Positions 27,624-36,851 are shown, counted from the first letter of the stretch. The stretch: 64,000 nucleotides of DNA from Coprobacter fastidiosus (GCF_030296935.1 NZ_AP028032.1:2604001-2668000), one strand, 5' to 3'. Program-made: numbers and translations. Notes: generated by a model not told the origin, from the sequence alone.

Positions 27624-30317
27624 ATGAGTGAAGAAGATAAAGAGCTGATTCCTGCTGATGATCAATTTGATGCGTCAAGCAACGATGTGGCGGAAGAGAA
27701 TAGCCATTCGTCTTATAAAGTGCCGGGAGGCGATAAGCCGGATTTTAAATATCAATTGACGGGAATGTACCAAAGCTGGTTTCTGGATTATGCTTCGTAT
27801 GTAATCCTCGAACGGGCAGTTCCTCATTTGGAGGACGGTTTAAAACCGGTACAGAGACGTATTCTTCACTCAATGAAACGATTGGATGACGGGCGTTATA
27901 ATAAAGTTGCGAATATTGTCGGACATACAATGCAGTTCCATCCTCACGGAGATGCTTCTATCGGGGATGCTTTGGTGCAATTGGGGCAGAAAGACCTGTT
28001 GATCGACTGTCAGGGAAATTGGGGGAATATATTGACAGGAGATAGTGCTGCAGCTCCTCGTTATATCGAGGCGCGGTTATCGAAATTTGCTCTCGATGTT
28101 GTGTTTAATCCCAAAACTACGCAATGGAAGCCCTCGTATGACGGGCGGAATAAAGAACCTATAACGCTTCCGGTTAAATTCCCGTTATTATTGGCTCAAG
28201 GAGTCGAAGGGATTGCGGTAGGATTGTCATCAAAGATATTGCCTCATAATTTTAATGAGATATTGGATGCTGCAATTGCTTATCTGAGGCATGAACCTTT
28301 TGAACTGTTCCCGGATTTTCAGACGGGCGGATTTATCGATGTGACCCGTTATAATGACGGAGAGCGTGGCGGTTCTGTAAAAGTTCGGGCTAAAGTCGAA
28401 AAACGGGATAACCGGACTTTGGCAATTACCGAAATTCCTTACGGAAAAACGACGTCGACATTGATCGATTCTATCCTGAAAGCTTTGGAAAAGGGTAAAA
28501 TAAAAATCCGCAAAGTAGATGATAATACGGCTCAGCATGCTGAAATATTGGTACATTTGATCCCGGGGACTTCTTCAGATAAGGCTATCGATGCTCTGTA
28601 TGCGTTTACCGATTGTGAAGTGAGTATTTCTCCGAATTGTTGTGTGATTTGCGACAGTAAGCCTCATTTTTTGACGGTGAGTGATGTACTTCGGCGCAGC
28701 GTCGATAATACGGTGCGGTTGCTGGGCGAAGAGTTGAGTATTCAAAAACACGAGTTGGAAGAGACTCTTCATTTTGCTTCGTTGGAAAAGATATTTATCG
28801 AAGAGCGGATTTATAAAGATAAAGCTTTTGAGGACAGTACCTCTATGGATATTGCCGTGGCGCATATCGATAAAAGAATAGAGCCTTTTAAACCTTCGTT
28901 CGTCAGAGAGGTTACCCGAGAGGATATTTTAAAGCTTATGGAGATAAAAATGGGACGTATCCTTAAATTTAACTCCGAGAAAGCTGAAGAGCAGATTGCT
29001 GCGATAAAGACGGATATCGAAGAGATAGAGAATCATTTGGCTCATATCGTAGATTATACGATTCGCTGGTATGAAGCATTGAAGAGTAAATATGGAAAGA
29101 ATTATCCTCGGCGGACGGTAATCCGGAGTTTCGATACGATCGAAGCCACTAAGGTGGTCGAAGCAAATGAAAAATTGTATATCAACCGTGAGGAGGGCTT
29201 TATGGGAACCGGACTCAAGAAAGACGAGTTTATTTGTAATTGTTCGGATATAGATGATATAATTATCTTTTATAAAGACGGCAAGTATAAGGTCGTTCGG
29301 GTAAGCGAGAAAATGTTTATCGGAAAAAATGTGTTGTATATCAATGTATTCAAGAAAAACGATACCCGAACCATCTATAATGTCATATATCGTGACGGGA
29401 AAGACGGTCTTCATTATATCAAGCGTTTTGCTGTGACCGGTGTGACTCGTGACAAAGAGTATGATTTGACCCAAGGAAAACCGGGATCTCGGGTTGTTTG
29501 GTTTACTGCAAATCCGAATGGTGAAGCTGAAATATTGAAAATTACATTTAAACCCAAACCTCGACTTAAGTGTCTGTTCATCGATAAAGACTTTAGCGAC
29601 ATTGCGATCAAAGGGCGGCAGTCTATGGGGAATATCGTAACTAAAAATGAGATACATAAAATCTCCTTGAAAGAAAAAGGCGGTTCTACATTAGGAGGAC
29701 GACAGGTTTGGTTCGATCGGGATATTTTGCGTCTTAATTATGATGGGCGGGGAGAGTATCTGGGTGAATTTCATGGGAACGACCAGATTCTTGTGATTAT
29801 GAAGAACGGAGATTTTTGTACCACTTCTTTTGATGCGACTAACCATTATGAAGCGGATATTATGATTATAGAGAAGTATGATTCCGGTAAGACGTGGACT
29901 GCGGCTTTAAATGATGCAGATCAAGGATATCCTTATTTGAAACGATTCAAGTTAGAGCCGACTCAAAAGAAGCAAAATTTTTTGGGTGAGAACCCTAAAT
30001 CATCTTTGATTTTACTTACTGATGAATCGTTTCCCCGCTTTGAAGTGGTGTTCGGAGGGAATGATGCATTCCGAGACCCGTTGATAATCGATGCGGAGGA
30101 GTTTATCGGCGTGAAAAGCTTTAAGGCAAAAGGTAAGCGTATATCTACCTATACGGTAGAGACAATCAATGAATTAGAACCTTTGCGTAAGGAGATTCCG
30201 CAGCCGGAAGTTCCGGAAGCCGAGTTACCGGATGATACGGATGCGGTTACAGGCTCTCAGAGTGAAGGAAACAGCGATATATTGGATGAAATTACCGGTC
30301 AAATGAAATTATTTTAA
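27624..30317 (+). CDS. parC: DNA topoisomerase IV subunit A
   Basis: An 897-residue type IIA topoisomerase A subunit. The conserved core begins YASYVILERAVPHLEDGLKPVQRR and includes HPHGDASIG and the catalytic tyrosine in APRYIEARL (Y147). The DCQGNWGN segment favours ParC over GyrA. A pinwheel-like C-terminal domain with KGGSTLGGRQVWFD follows, and the last 40 residues are acidic and low complexity. The N-terminus has a 40-residue acidic extension before the core. The enzyme decatenates daughter chromosomes together with ParE, which is not in the window. A DUF3316 gene follows 2 nt later. Confidence 0.93.
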   Translation: MSEEDKELIPADDQFDASSNDVAEENSHSSYKVPGGDKPDFKYQLTGMYQSWFLDYASYVILERAVPHLEDGLKPVQRRILHSMKRLDDGRYNKVANIVGHTMQFHPHGDASIGDALVQLGQKDLLIDCQGNWGNILTGDSAAAPRYIEARLSKFALDVVFNPKTTQWKPSYDGRNKEPITLPVKFPLLLAQGVEGIAVGLSSKILPHNFNEILDAAIAYLRHEPFELFPDFQTGGFIDVTRYNDGERGGSVKVRAKVEKRDNRTLAITEIPYGKTTSTLIDSILKALEKGKIKIRKVDDNTAQHAEILVHLIPGTSSDKAIDALYAFTDCEVSISPNCCVICDSKPHFLTVSDVLRRSVDNTVRLLGEELSIQKHELEETLHFASLEKIFIEERIYKDKAFEDSTSMDIAVAHIDKRIEPFKPSFVREVTREDILKLMEIKMGRILKFNSEKAEEQIAAIKTDIEEIENHLAHIVDYTIRWYEALKSKYGKNYPRRTVIRSFDTIEATKVVEANEKLYINREEGFMGTGLKKDEFICNCSDIDDIIIFYKDGKYKVVRVSEKMFIGKNVLYINVFKKNDTRTIYNVIYRDGKDGLHYIKRFAVTGVTRDKEYDLTQGKPGSRVVWFTANPNGEAEILKITFKPKPRLKCLFIDKDFSDIAIKGRQSMGNIVTKNEIHKISLKEKGGSTLGGRQVWFDRDILRLNYDGRGEYLGEFHGNDQILVIMKNGDFCTTSFDATNHYEADIMIIEKYDSGKTWTAALNDADQGYPYLKRFKLEPTQKKQNFLGENPKSSLILLTDESFPRFEVVFGGNDAFRDPLIIDAEEFIGVKSFKAKGKRISTYTVETINELEPLRKEIPQPEVPEAELPDDTDAVTGSQSEGNSDILDEITGQMKLF

Positions 30318-30319
30318 GA

Positions 30320-31198
30320 ATGGGAATCCGGCAGTACCGAAGCATGTTTATTTTAATGATGTTTTTCCTATTCGGGAAAAATATCATACAGGCTGTTGAA
30401 AGAGATAAGGATTCGGTGAAAATTGTTCGTCCGGTTGTCGCTTCAACTTATTTCTCTGTCGGAAATAATCAGGTTTACGACACTTATTTGTCGATCAATC
30501 GATATAGCGGTCTTAATGTGGGCATCGGGCACGAAAGAATGAGAGTAGCTCCTTTCGGTGCCGGGCGATTGGCTGCACGGCATCTTTTCGAAGTCGATTT
30601 TTCAACTACTCGGAATCGTCCCGGAAACGGCATGATGATTACCGGTATGTTTGATTATTCTTTCGGGTTGTATCGGATTTTCCGTTTGCCTTGTAAGTTA
30701 AAATTGTTGGGAGGCGGGGAGTTGAGTACAAATGTCGGCGGAATATATAATCTCAGAAATTCTAATAATCCGGCGGCGGCAAAGGCTTCGGTCAATGCAG
30801 GAGTTTCCGGTATGGCCGTTTATACGTGGCGTGTATCCGGTTATCCGATTACGTTCCGTTATTCAATGTCTTTACCTTTTATAGGAACATTTTTTTGTCC
30901 CGGGTACGGACAAACTTATTATGAGATGTTCAGTCTCGGGAATACGAAGGGTATTGTCCATTTCGGCTCTTTTCATAATCAGTTCGATATGAGTAATATG
31001 TTTACCGTCGATTTTCCGGTAGGAAGAAGTGCCGTGCGCATCGGGTATAAAAACCGGCTGCGATCTACACACCAGAATCATTTGGTTTATAAAATGTACA
31101 CACATGTATTTACTGTCGGAATCGCAACGGAGTTTGTAACACGTAGTCAGCGTAGAAAAGTGATGTCGGCAGCTTCTTCGATTTCTGCATTTTATTGA
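30320..31198 (+). CDS. DUF3316 family protein, predicted outer-membrane beta-barrel
   Basis: A 292-residue protein with an N-terminal signal (about 1-25). The rest alternates short amphipathic strands and turns (YDTYLSINRYSGLNVGIGHERM, YYEMFSLGNTKGIVHFGSFHNQ, NHLVYKMYTHVFTVGIATEFV), as expected for a small outer-membrane barrel, and it resembles the DUF3316 family found next to parC in Bacteroidales. It starts 2 nt after parC, so it is translationally linked. Function unknown. Confidence 0.78.
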   Translation: MGIRQYRSMFILMMFFLFGKNIIQAVERDKDSVKIVRPVVASTYFSVGNNQVYDTYLSINRYSGLNVGIGHERMRVAPFGAGRLAARHLFEVDFSTTRNRPGNGMMITGMFDYSFGLYRIFRLPCKLKLLGGGELSTNVGGIYNLRNSNNPAAAKASVNAGVSGMAVYTWRVSGYPITFRYSMSLPFIGTFFCPGYGQTYYEMFSLGNTKGIVHFGSFHNQFDMSNMFTVDFPVGRSAVRIGYKNRLRSTHQNHLVYKMYTHVFTVGIATEFVTRSQRRKVMSAASSISAFY

Positions 31199-31285
31199 TA
31201 TGGTATACTATGATAGTCAAAGGGCGGATACTTTTTAAATATATTCTCGAATGTCGGGATATGGCGGAATATTTTTCCTCTAATG

Positions 31286-31293
31286 TATTTTTG
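31286..31293 (+). promoter_or_regulatory. -7 box of the S41 peptidase gene
   Basis: TATTTTTG (TAnnTTTG) lies 19 nt before the ATG at 31312. This supports the shorter start and a separate promoter for the peptidase gene. Confidence 0.5.
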
Positions 31294-31311
31294 CGAGGTA
31301 AAGTTTGTAAA

Positions 31312-32328
31312 ATGCTTAACCGGATTTTTATGGTTTGTTCGTTCGGGATGTTGTTTCTTTTTTCTTCTTGTATTCCCGAATCGGATTTTACAGATGATCC
31401 AGAAGGTAATTTTGAGGCTTTGTGGTCTATTATGGACGAAAGATATTGTTTTTTCGATTATAAAAATATAGACTGGAATGAAGTTCATCAACGTTATCGG
31501 TCGCGAATTGCACAGAATATGACAGATGAGGAGTTGTTCGGTGTATTGGCGGATATGCTGGCGGAGTTGCAAGACGGACATGTGAACCTATCCTCTTCGT
31601 TCGATATGGCCCGGTATTGGAAATGGTTCGAAGACTATCCGGTAAACTTTAATGAAGAGATTGTCAATAAATATTATTTGCAGCAGCCCGATTATCAAAT
31701 AGCCGGAGGTATGAAATATCGTATTTTAGCAAATACGAACATCGGATATATATATTATGCGAGTTTTTCTTCAGGAGTGGGAGAGAGTAATCTGGATCAG
31801 ATATTTGCTGCATTTTCGTCTTGTGACGGGATTATTATCGATGTGAGAGACAATAGCGGAGGAATACTGACGACAGTAAATCGTATAGCCTCTCGTTTTA
31901 TTACAGAAGATCGGATTTGCGGTTATATTCGGCATAAAACCGGTCCGGCTCATGATGCCTTCTCCGATTTTCATGAAATCAGGTTAGAAACAGCTCCTTC
32001 TGATCGGATACATTATCTGAAGCCCGTTGCCGTACTGACAAATCGCCGTTGTTATAGTGCAACGAATAATTTTGTATCGGTAATGAAAGAGTTGCCGCAA
32101 GTAAAAATTATAGGAGATTATACCGGAGGTGGAAGCGGTCTTCCTGTATCTTCTGAATTGCCGAACGGCTGGTCGGTGCGTTTTTCCGCTTCTCCCATTT
32201 ATAATGTTAATAAAGAACACACTGAATTTGGGATTGCTCCCGATATTTTTGTGAATATGGCAGATACTCCAGATCGGGATGCGATCATAGAACGTGCGAA
32301 GGAATGGATTATGTCTGGAGGTAAATGA
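31312..32328 (+). CDS. S41 family peptidase lipoprotein
   Basis: A 338-residue tail-specific-protease-type serine peptidase. The start at ATG 31312 gives MLNRIFMVCSFGMLFLFSSC, a clean lipoprotein signal with Cys20; an open frame extends back to 31195 but has no such signal. The S41 features are LQDGHVNLSS, GIIIDVRDNSGG and NRRCYSATNNF with candidate nucleophile Ser249, followed by GDYTGGGSGLP and FGIAPDI. No PDZ domain is evident, so it resembles the short Bacteroidetes S41 lipoproteins. Substrate unknown. It lies after DUF3316 and before tRNA-Leu. Confidence 0.88.
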   Translation: MLNRIFMVCSFGMLFLFSSCIPESDFTDDPEGNFEALWSIMDERYCFFDYKNIDWNEVHQRYRSRIAQNMTDEELFGVLADMLAELQDGHVNLSSSFDMARYWKWFEDYPVNFNEEIVNKYYLQQPDYQIAGGMKYRILANTNIGYIYYASFSSGVGESNLDQIFAAFSSCDGIIIDVRDNSGGILTTVNRIASRFITEDRICGYIRHKTGPAHDAFSDFHEIRLETAPSDRIHYLKPVAVLTNRRCYSATNNFVSVMKELPQVKIIGDYTGGGSGLPVSSELPNGWSVRFSASPIYNVNKEHTEFGIAPDIFVNMADTPDRDAIIERAKEWIMSGGK

Positions 32329-32347
32329 GGAAAAAAAGCGAATAATG

Positions 32348-32378
32348 TTTGCAAATTCGTAAACTTCGATTACCTTTG
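32348..32378 (+). promoter_or_regulatory. Promoter of tRNA-Leu
   Basis: TTTG (32348-32351), 19-nt spacer, TACCTTTG (32371-32378): an exact match to the Bacteroidetes housekeeping promoter pattern, ending 11 nt before the tRNA. Confidence 0.8.
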
Positions 32379-32389
32379 CAGAGCAAAAC

Positions 32390-32471
32390 GCGGATGTGGC
32401 GTAATTGGTAGCCGCGCTAGACTTAGGATCTAGTGGCGAAAGCCGTGGGGGTTCGAGTCCCTTCATCCGCA
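32390..32471 (+). tRNA. tRNA-Leu (anticodon UAG)
   Basis: An 82-nt class II tRNA. Acceptor arms GCGGATG / CATCCGC, anticodon stem CTAGA / TCTAG with loop CTTAGGA (anticodon TAG), long variable arm and T-arm GGTTCGAGTCCC. The discriminator is A and no CCA is encoded. It has its own promoter immediately upstream. Confidence 0.96.
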
Positions 32472-32558
32472 CAAAGCCTGTAGAAAATATTCTGCAGGCT
32501 TTTGTTTTTTTAGTTAGTCCGGGCCGGCTAAGCTTTAAAAAGAAATTTTGGGTATTTA

Positions 32559-32730
32559 GCGTCTGTTTAAATTTTCCAATAAAAAATACTATCAGCTCAT
32601 TTTACGTTTTTTTCCGATCTTTTTCCCCGTTTTCCCTCGTCAGATAGCCTGCTATCATCCTCCTAAAAACAGAAAAACATACTCGGAAGAAATTCTTAAA
32701 ACCTGACCCGGGCAAAATTTAAACAGGCTT
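32559..32730. repeat. Dispersed inverted-end repeat, copy C
   Basis: A 172-bp copy starting GCGTCTGTTTAAATTTTCC and ending AAAATTTAAACAGGCTTT. It contains the internal palindrome GATAGCCTGCTATC (32643-32656). The same order of blocks is found at 34667-34838, and in reverse orientation at 48365-48540. It lies between tRNA-Leu and the GT90 gene. Confidence 0.8.
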
Positions 32731-32821
32731 TTATTCCCTGAATATTTGTGCTCTATTAATCTCTCTTTCGGTGGTATGTTTTCCAATTTCTGTATACCTA
32801 CATGCTTGTTCGCTTTTTATC

Positions 32822-32885
32822 GGATGAAAAACACTTTCGAAAAATCATTCTCAAAAAATACCTATACAGAATTTGAACAGCTTCT
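32822..32885. repeat. Degenerate right half of the dispersed repeat
   Basis: The segment with AAAAACACTTTCG and ending AGAATTTGAACAGCTTCT can be aligned to the right half of copy C, 90-150 nt upstream, allowing several changes. No left end is clear, so it is probably an eroded tandem copy. Confidence 0.45.
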
Positions 32886-32928
32886 AATATGGCAGAATAG
32901 CACAATATTAACCTAATGCATACAAATG

Positions 32929-32959
32929 TTTGTTAAGGTAGAGATAATTTCTATCTTTG
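32929..32959 (+). promoter_or_regulatory. Promoter of the GT90 gene
   Basis: TTTG (32929-32932), 19-nt spacer, TATCTTTG (32952-32959). The start codon lies about 180 nt downstream, giving a long leader. The leader has a stem TCGCAATC (32992-32999) / GATTGCGA (33022-33029). Confidence 0.75.
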
Positions 32960-33140
32960 TTGTAAAAAAGAGGAGATGTAGGTTTGCCTCGTCGCAATCT
33001 AAGCTATTTTTTTGCGGTTTTGATTGCGATCATGGAAAATATAGATAGTTGATCGTGTCGTTGAGTAAGTATGTTTATACTGATGCTGTTATTGGAAATA
33101 GGATCACATTCATATTTTTTTGAATGCTAAATCGGATTTT

Positions 33141-34160
33141 ATGATAAATTCTAAATTTTCCTATTTATTGCGAAATGGGAAAAATCCCAAATTTGTGTAT
33201 TATGGGGTTAATTATCTGAGGTTGATGATTCCTAAGTTCTTTTTTCGAATTCGGTTGAAAAAGGAACTGGAAAAATTAAATAAATCGACAGATAAAGACT
33301 ATATTATGCAGCGTGTAAACTATTATAATCAACTTGATAGAGATTCCTTATCTTTATCTGCGGCTTATGATAGTTGGAGGGATGAACTTATACCCTTGAG
33401 GAGGCAGCCGATGTGTAAACAGAAGGTTTATTTTTTCGATACTTTCGAATATACTCGTTGGTTTCCTCAATCTTTGAAGTGGAAGTTATGCCCGGGTGAC
33501 TTGGTTTCTGTCCCGAACATTCCGTCTATTGTTAAAAGCCGGCCTCTTGTAGCGGGTAACGAGAATTCGGTTATCATGAAATTGGATAAAGTTCGCCATT
33601 TTATTTTTATCAAAGACGAAAAAAGCTTTGTAGAAAAGAAAAATATGGTGGTTTTTCGTGGAAAAATCGGAGTACCCGGGACAAATGGGTTTAAAGAAAA
33701 TCGTTATCGATTTCTTGAAAAATATTGGGGACACCCTATGTGCAATCTGGGGGAGATCAAAGGGCGGCATCCGAATAAGCAGTGGATAGTGGAAAAAATG
33801 ACATTGCGACAACACCTTGATTATAAATTTATCTTGTCTTTGGAGGGGAATGATGTAGCAAGTAATTTGAAATGGGTGATGTCGTCTAATTCATTGGCCG
33901 TTATGCCTCGACCTACATGTGAGACATGGTTTATGGAAGGGAGACTCATCCCGAATTATCATTATGTAGAGATCAAGCCTGATTTTTCGGATTTGGAAGA
34001 GCGGCTTAATTACTATATTGCACATCCTCAAGAAGCAGAAGAGATCATTAGACATGCACATGAATATGTAGAGCAGTTTAAAGATCCGGAAAGAGAAAGA
34101 CTTGTTTCTTTGTTTGTTTTGAAAAAATATTTTGAAGAAACCAATTTGGTGACATTTTGA
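33141..34160 (+). CDS. GT90 (CAP10/LpsA-like) glycosyltransferase
   Basis: A 339-residue protein of the glycosyltransferase 90 family, known from LPS core glucosyltransferases and fungal capsule proteins. Features are VVFRGKIGVPGTNGFKENR, LEKYWGHPMCNLGEIKG, QHLDYKFILSLEGNDVASNLKWVMSSNSL and MPRPTCETWFMEGRL. The frame is open to a TTG at 33120, but the ATG at 33141 is the more likely start. No signal peptide is present, so it acts in the cytoplasm on nucleotide sugars, probably for LPS or surface polysaccharide. It is a single-gene unit between two repeats and convergent with VanZ. Confidence 0.9.
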   Translation: MINSKFSYLLRNGKNPKFVYYGVNYLRLMIPKFFFRIRLKKELEKLNKSTDKDYIMQRVNYYNQLDRDSLSLSAAYDSWRDELIPLRRQPMCKQKVYFFDTFEYTRWFPQSLKWKLCPGDLVSVPNIPSIVKSRPLVAGNENSVIMKLDKVRHFIFIKDEKSFVEKKNMVVFRGKIGVPGTNGFKENRYRFLEKYWGHPMCNLGEIKGRHPNKQWIVEKMTLRQHLDYKFILSLEGNDVASNLKWVMSSNSLAVMPRPTCETWFMEGRLIPNYHYVEIKPDFSDLEERLNYYIAHPQEAEEIIRHAHEYVEQFKDPERERLVSLFVLKKYFEETNLVTF

Positions 34161-34170
34161 AAATAATCAG

Positions 34171-34210
34171 AAAAATTTTGTTTAAGAGGGCTTTGGGACA
34201 GGCTCTGAGT
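34171..34210. repeat. Possible solo end of the dispersed repeat
   Basis: The string GGGACAGGCTCTGAG, preceded by AAATTTTGTTTAAGAGGG, resembles the end of the dispersed repeat. It sits in the 56-bp convergent gap between the GT90 and VanZ genes. Short, so only weakly supported. Confidence 0.3.
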
Positions 34211-34216
34211 ATTTGG

Positions 34217-34648
34217 TTATAGAATAGGGGCGTTTTGTCTTTTATTTGTTTTTTTGTATCGTCGAATGAGGGGGCGTATAATGAAAACCCCTATTAAGAT
34301 CCCTGCGAAAGCGCCCACCGTGTTTGCTAAAAAGTCGAACCAGTCGGCTGTTCGGTATTCAGTAAAGTATTTTTGGAATAGTTCCATCAGACCACCCCAT
34401 AAAACGGCAAGTATCCATCCCGATAGCAGTATAGATCCGTCATAGCGTGAAAGCCAACTGGAACGATACACGTCGAAGCAAAAAACGGAAACTAATCCCA
34501 TATACATTGTAAAATGAACTATTTTGTCTAAATTCTGTATGTTGGGTACATTATATGGAGAGGTAACATGAGAAAGAGAAAGATATAATATAATGATACC
34601 TACCAGCATTGTAGGAATAAACCTCGATAAAAACCGTATTACTTTCAT
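34217..34648 (-). CDS. VanZ-like family membrane protein
   Basis: A 143-residue integral membrane protein with four predicted helices: about 10-28, 45-60, 72-92 and 108-128. The motifs NLDKIVHFTMYMGLV and GGLMELFQKYFTEYRTADWFDFLANTVGA match the VanZ-like family, including its conserved E and DxxxN residues. The family is named after a teicoplanin-resistance accessory protein, but most members have no known function. It is a lone minus-strand gene followed upstream by a copy of the dispersed repeat. Confidence 0.9.
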   Translation of the reverse strand: MKVIRFLSRFIPTMLVGIIILYLSLSHVTSPYNVPNIQNLDKIVHFTMYMGLVSVFCFDVYRSSWLSRYDGSILLSGWILAVLWGGLMELFQKYFTEYRTADWFDFLANTVGAFAGILIGVFIIRPLIRRYKKTNKRQNAPIL

Positions 34649-34666
34649 AATTGTTATATTGATTAA

Positions 34667-34838
34667 GTGTCTGTCTAAATTTTCCGATAAGGAAATATTG
34701 TTAGGTCATCTTCGTGTTTTTTTTTGATCTGTTTTCCCGTTTTCACTTGTCAGATAGCTCGCTATCATTTGCGTAAGAACAGAAATTCCCGGAAAGAACT
34801 TTTTTAGCCTGAACCGATCAAAATTTAGACAAACTCTG
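34667..34838. repeat. Dispersed inverted-end repeat, copy D
   Basis: A 172-bp copy starting GTGTCTGTCTAAATTTTCCG and ending AAAATTTAGACAAACTCTG, with the palindrome GATAGCTCGCTATC at 34753-34766. It has the same length and block order as copy C. It separates the VanZ and SNF symporter promoters. Confidence 0.8.
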
Positions 34839-34954
34839 ATGTTGCAAAGATAGTATATTTTATATGGCAAATTTTGTTTTTTACGCACTTTAGCTTCTTT
34901 TTTGCTTCTTATTTATTCTGATTTGTTGCAAGAATTAATTTTTATGGGGTTAAA

Positions 34955-34986
34955 TGTGATAAAAAGATATATAAATGTTATTTTTG
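34955..34986 (+). promoter_or_regulatory. Candidate promoter of the SNF symporter gene
   Basis: TGTG (one mismatch to TTTG), 20-nt spacer, TATTTTTG. The start codon is 28 nt downstream. Confidence 0.45.
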
Positions 34987-35013
34987 TATTAATGTAATTT
35001 AAACTGGGAGTTT

Positions 35014-36357
35014 ATGGCAAAACGAGCGACATTTGTTACAAAATTGGGTGTTATTGCTGCTACTGTGGGATCTTCTGTCGGATTGGGAAATATTTGGAGG
35101 TTTCCTTACGAAACCGGGCAAAACGGGGGTGCTGCATTTCTGTTGGTGTATATTCTTTGTGTATTGTTTTTAGGATTGCCTGTCATGCTTGCCGAGTTTG
35201 TCGTAGGACGTAGTGCCAAGGCAAATGTGAACCGTTCGTTCTTGACATTAGCTCCCGGAACACATTGGAATATCATCGGGTATATGGGGGTATTTGCTCC
35301 GGTGTTTATTATGGGTTTTTATTCTGTGATTGCCGGATGGACATTAGATTATGTTTATCAGGCGGCTACTTTCGGGATGAGTCAGAAAAGCCCCGAATAT
35401 TTTGCTACTGCTTTTACCGAATTTACGGCATCGCCTATTCGTCCGTTATTTTGGATATTTCTATTTCTCGGGATGAATTATTTTATTGTTTCAAGAGGGG
35501 TCAGTGACGGGATAGAGCGTGCTTCTAATATTTTAATGCCATTACTTTTTGTAATATTGATAGCTTTTTGCGTACGGTCGCTCTTCTTGCCCGGAGCAAA
35601 GGAAGGGCTTTCTTTCTTGTTTCATCCGGATTTTTCGAAGATCGATTCAGGAGTAGTGTTACGGGCTATGGGGCAGGCATTTTTTTCATTGAGTTTAGGA
35701 ATGGGCACGCTGATAACGTATGCTTCCTATTTTTCCGATAAAACTTCGTTGCCTAAGACAGCGGTTACGGTAGCTTCTTTAGATACTTTTGTCGCTGTAT
35801 TGGCCGGAGTCATTATTTTCCCGGCGGTGTTTTCTTTTGGAATAAGCCCTTCTCAAGGTCCGGAGTTGATTTTTATTACATTGCCGAATGTATTTCAACA
35901 AATACCGGGCGCTTATATCTGGTCTGTATTATTCTTTGTTCTCATTACGGTTGCAGCTCTGACCTCTACTATTTCGTTGTGTGAAGTCGCTATCGCTTTT
36001 TTGCATGAGGAATTTCATTTTACACGTCGTCGAGCATCGCAAATTCTCATTTTTATCTGTCTGGTGATGAGTACTCTTTGTTCATTGTCATTCGGCCCGT
36101 TGAGCGATTTTTATATTTTAGGTTTTTCCATATTTAATTTTTGTGACTTTTTAGCTTCGAATATATTGTTGCCTGCAGGAGGAATGCTTATCTCTATATT
36201 TGTCGGATGGAAACTTGACCGGCAATTTATAAAAGAAGAATTAAGTAATCACGGGGTTTCTCGTGTATGGTATTTTGGTATATTGATGTTTTGTATGCGC
36301 TTTGTCGCACCCGTAGCTATATTTTTGATTTTTTTATCCGGACTTGGATTATTTTAG
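35014..36357 (+). CDS. Sodium-dependent neurotransmitter-type (SNF/LeuT-like) symporter
   Basis: A 447-residue inner-membrane transporter with 11-12 helices. The first helix carries GVIAATVGSSVGLGNIWRFPYETGQNGG, the signature of the SNF family, whose unwound NIWRF segment binds Na+ and substrate in LeuT. Bacterial members take up amino acids such as tryptophan, methionine or tyrosine; the substrate cannot be set. The stop codon is directly followed by the ATG of the next gene, so the two are coupled. Confidence 0.94.
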   Translation: MAKRATFVTKLGVIAATVGSSVGLGNIWRFPYETGQNGGAAFLLVYILCVLFLGLPVMLAEFVVGRSAKANVNRSFLTLAPGTHWNIIGYMGVFAPVFIMGFYSVIAGWTLDYVYQAATFGMSQKSPEYFATAFTEFTASPIRPLFWIFLFLGMNYFIVSRGVSDGIERASNILMPLLFVILIAFCVRSLFLPGAKEGLSFLFHPDFSKIDSGVVLRAMGQAFFSLSLGMGTLITYASYFSDKTSLPKTAVTVASLDTFVAVLAGVIIFPAVFSFGISPSQGPELIFITLPNVFQQIPGAYIWSVLFFVLITVAALTSTISLCEVAIAFLHEEFHFTRRRASQILIFICLVMSTLCSLSFGPLSDFYILGFSIFNFCDFLASNILLPAGGMLISIFVGWKLDRQFIKEELSNHGVSRVWYFGILMFCMRFVAPVAIFLIFLSGLGLF

Positions 36358-36693
36358 ATGAAGGAATCTGAAAAATATCGTTTTTGGAATTTCAGTCGAG
36401 GAGAACGTTTTGCCGTAATCTTATTATTATGCAGCATTGCGATACTTCTTGTCGTGCGTTTTTATGGTACAACAAGACAGGCTGAGCCGGAGACTTCCGA
36501 TTTCGAGCAGTTCGAAACCGAAATATCGGACTTTAAGAAGCAAATTTCAATCAAGAAAGATACTATTCGGCATAAGAAAAATTCCGTTAAAAAGAAAGTA
36601 ACTCCTATATATCGCCCTCAAGAGCAATCGTTCGCTCCAGTCGAACGGGAATCTTTAGAGAATACCGTGCAAAATCAGAATTCCGGAAATTGA
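36358..36693 (+). CDS. Short single-helix protein, likely N-terminal remnant of a helix-hairpin-helix (ComEA-like) protein
   Basis: A 111-residue protein that starts right at the stop of the symporter gene. It has a cytoplasmic head KYRFWNFSRGERFAV, one membrane helix (about 18-35) and a polar, Lys/Gln-rich tail. In other Bacteroidales the gene next to this symporter often encodes a helix-hairpin-helix protein of 250-300 residues with the same kind of head and helix. Here the tail ends before any such motif. It may be a truncated relic or a shortened but functional version. No obvious frameshifted continuation was found downstream. Confidence 0.65.
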   Translation: MKESEKYRFWNFSRGERFAVILLLCSIAILLVVRFYGTTRQAEPETSDFEQFETEISDFKKQISIKKDTIRHKKNSVKKKVTPIYRPQEQSFAPVERESLENTVQNQNSGN

Positions 36694-36793
36694 GTAGTGG
36701 AGTTCTGTGCTTACGTAAATAAGCAAATAGTTAGAATTTCGAATTATGAAGAAAGCCTATTTTGTAATTTGTACGAAAATATACATTGTCTCG

Positions 36794-36822
36794 GATAGAC
36801 TTTTTAAATAAAAAGGTCTATC
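36794..36822. other. Hairpin in the folP leader
   Basis: GATAGAC plus T-run pairs with A-run plus GTCTATC with a single bulge. It is 30 nt before folP. No T-run follows the stem, so it is not a classical terminator. Confidence 0.4.
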
Positions 36823-36851
36823 TTCGTTCATTATAAATAAAAAGATCGTTT

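Noticed and set aside
28929-29657. Minus-strand frame of 242 codons inside parC
   Set aside because: It is a shadow of parC, and the codon pattern and conserved motifs are all on the plus strand.
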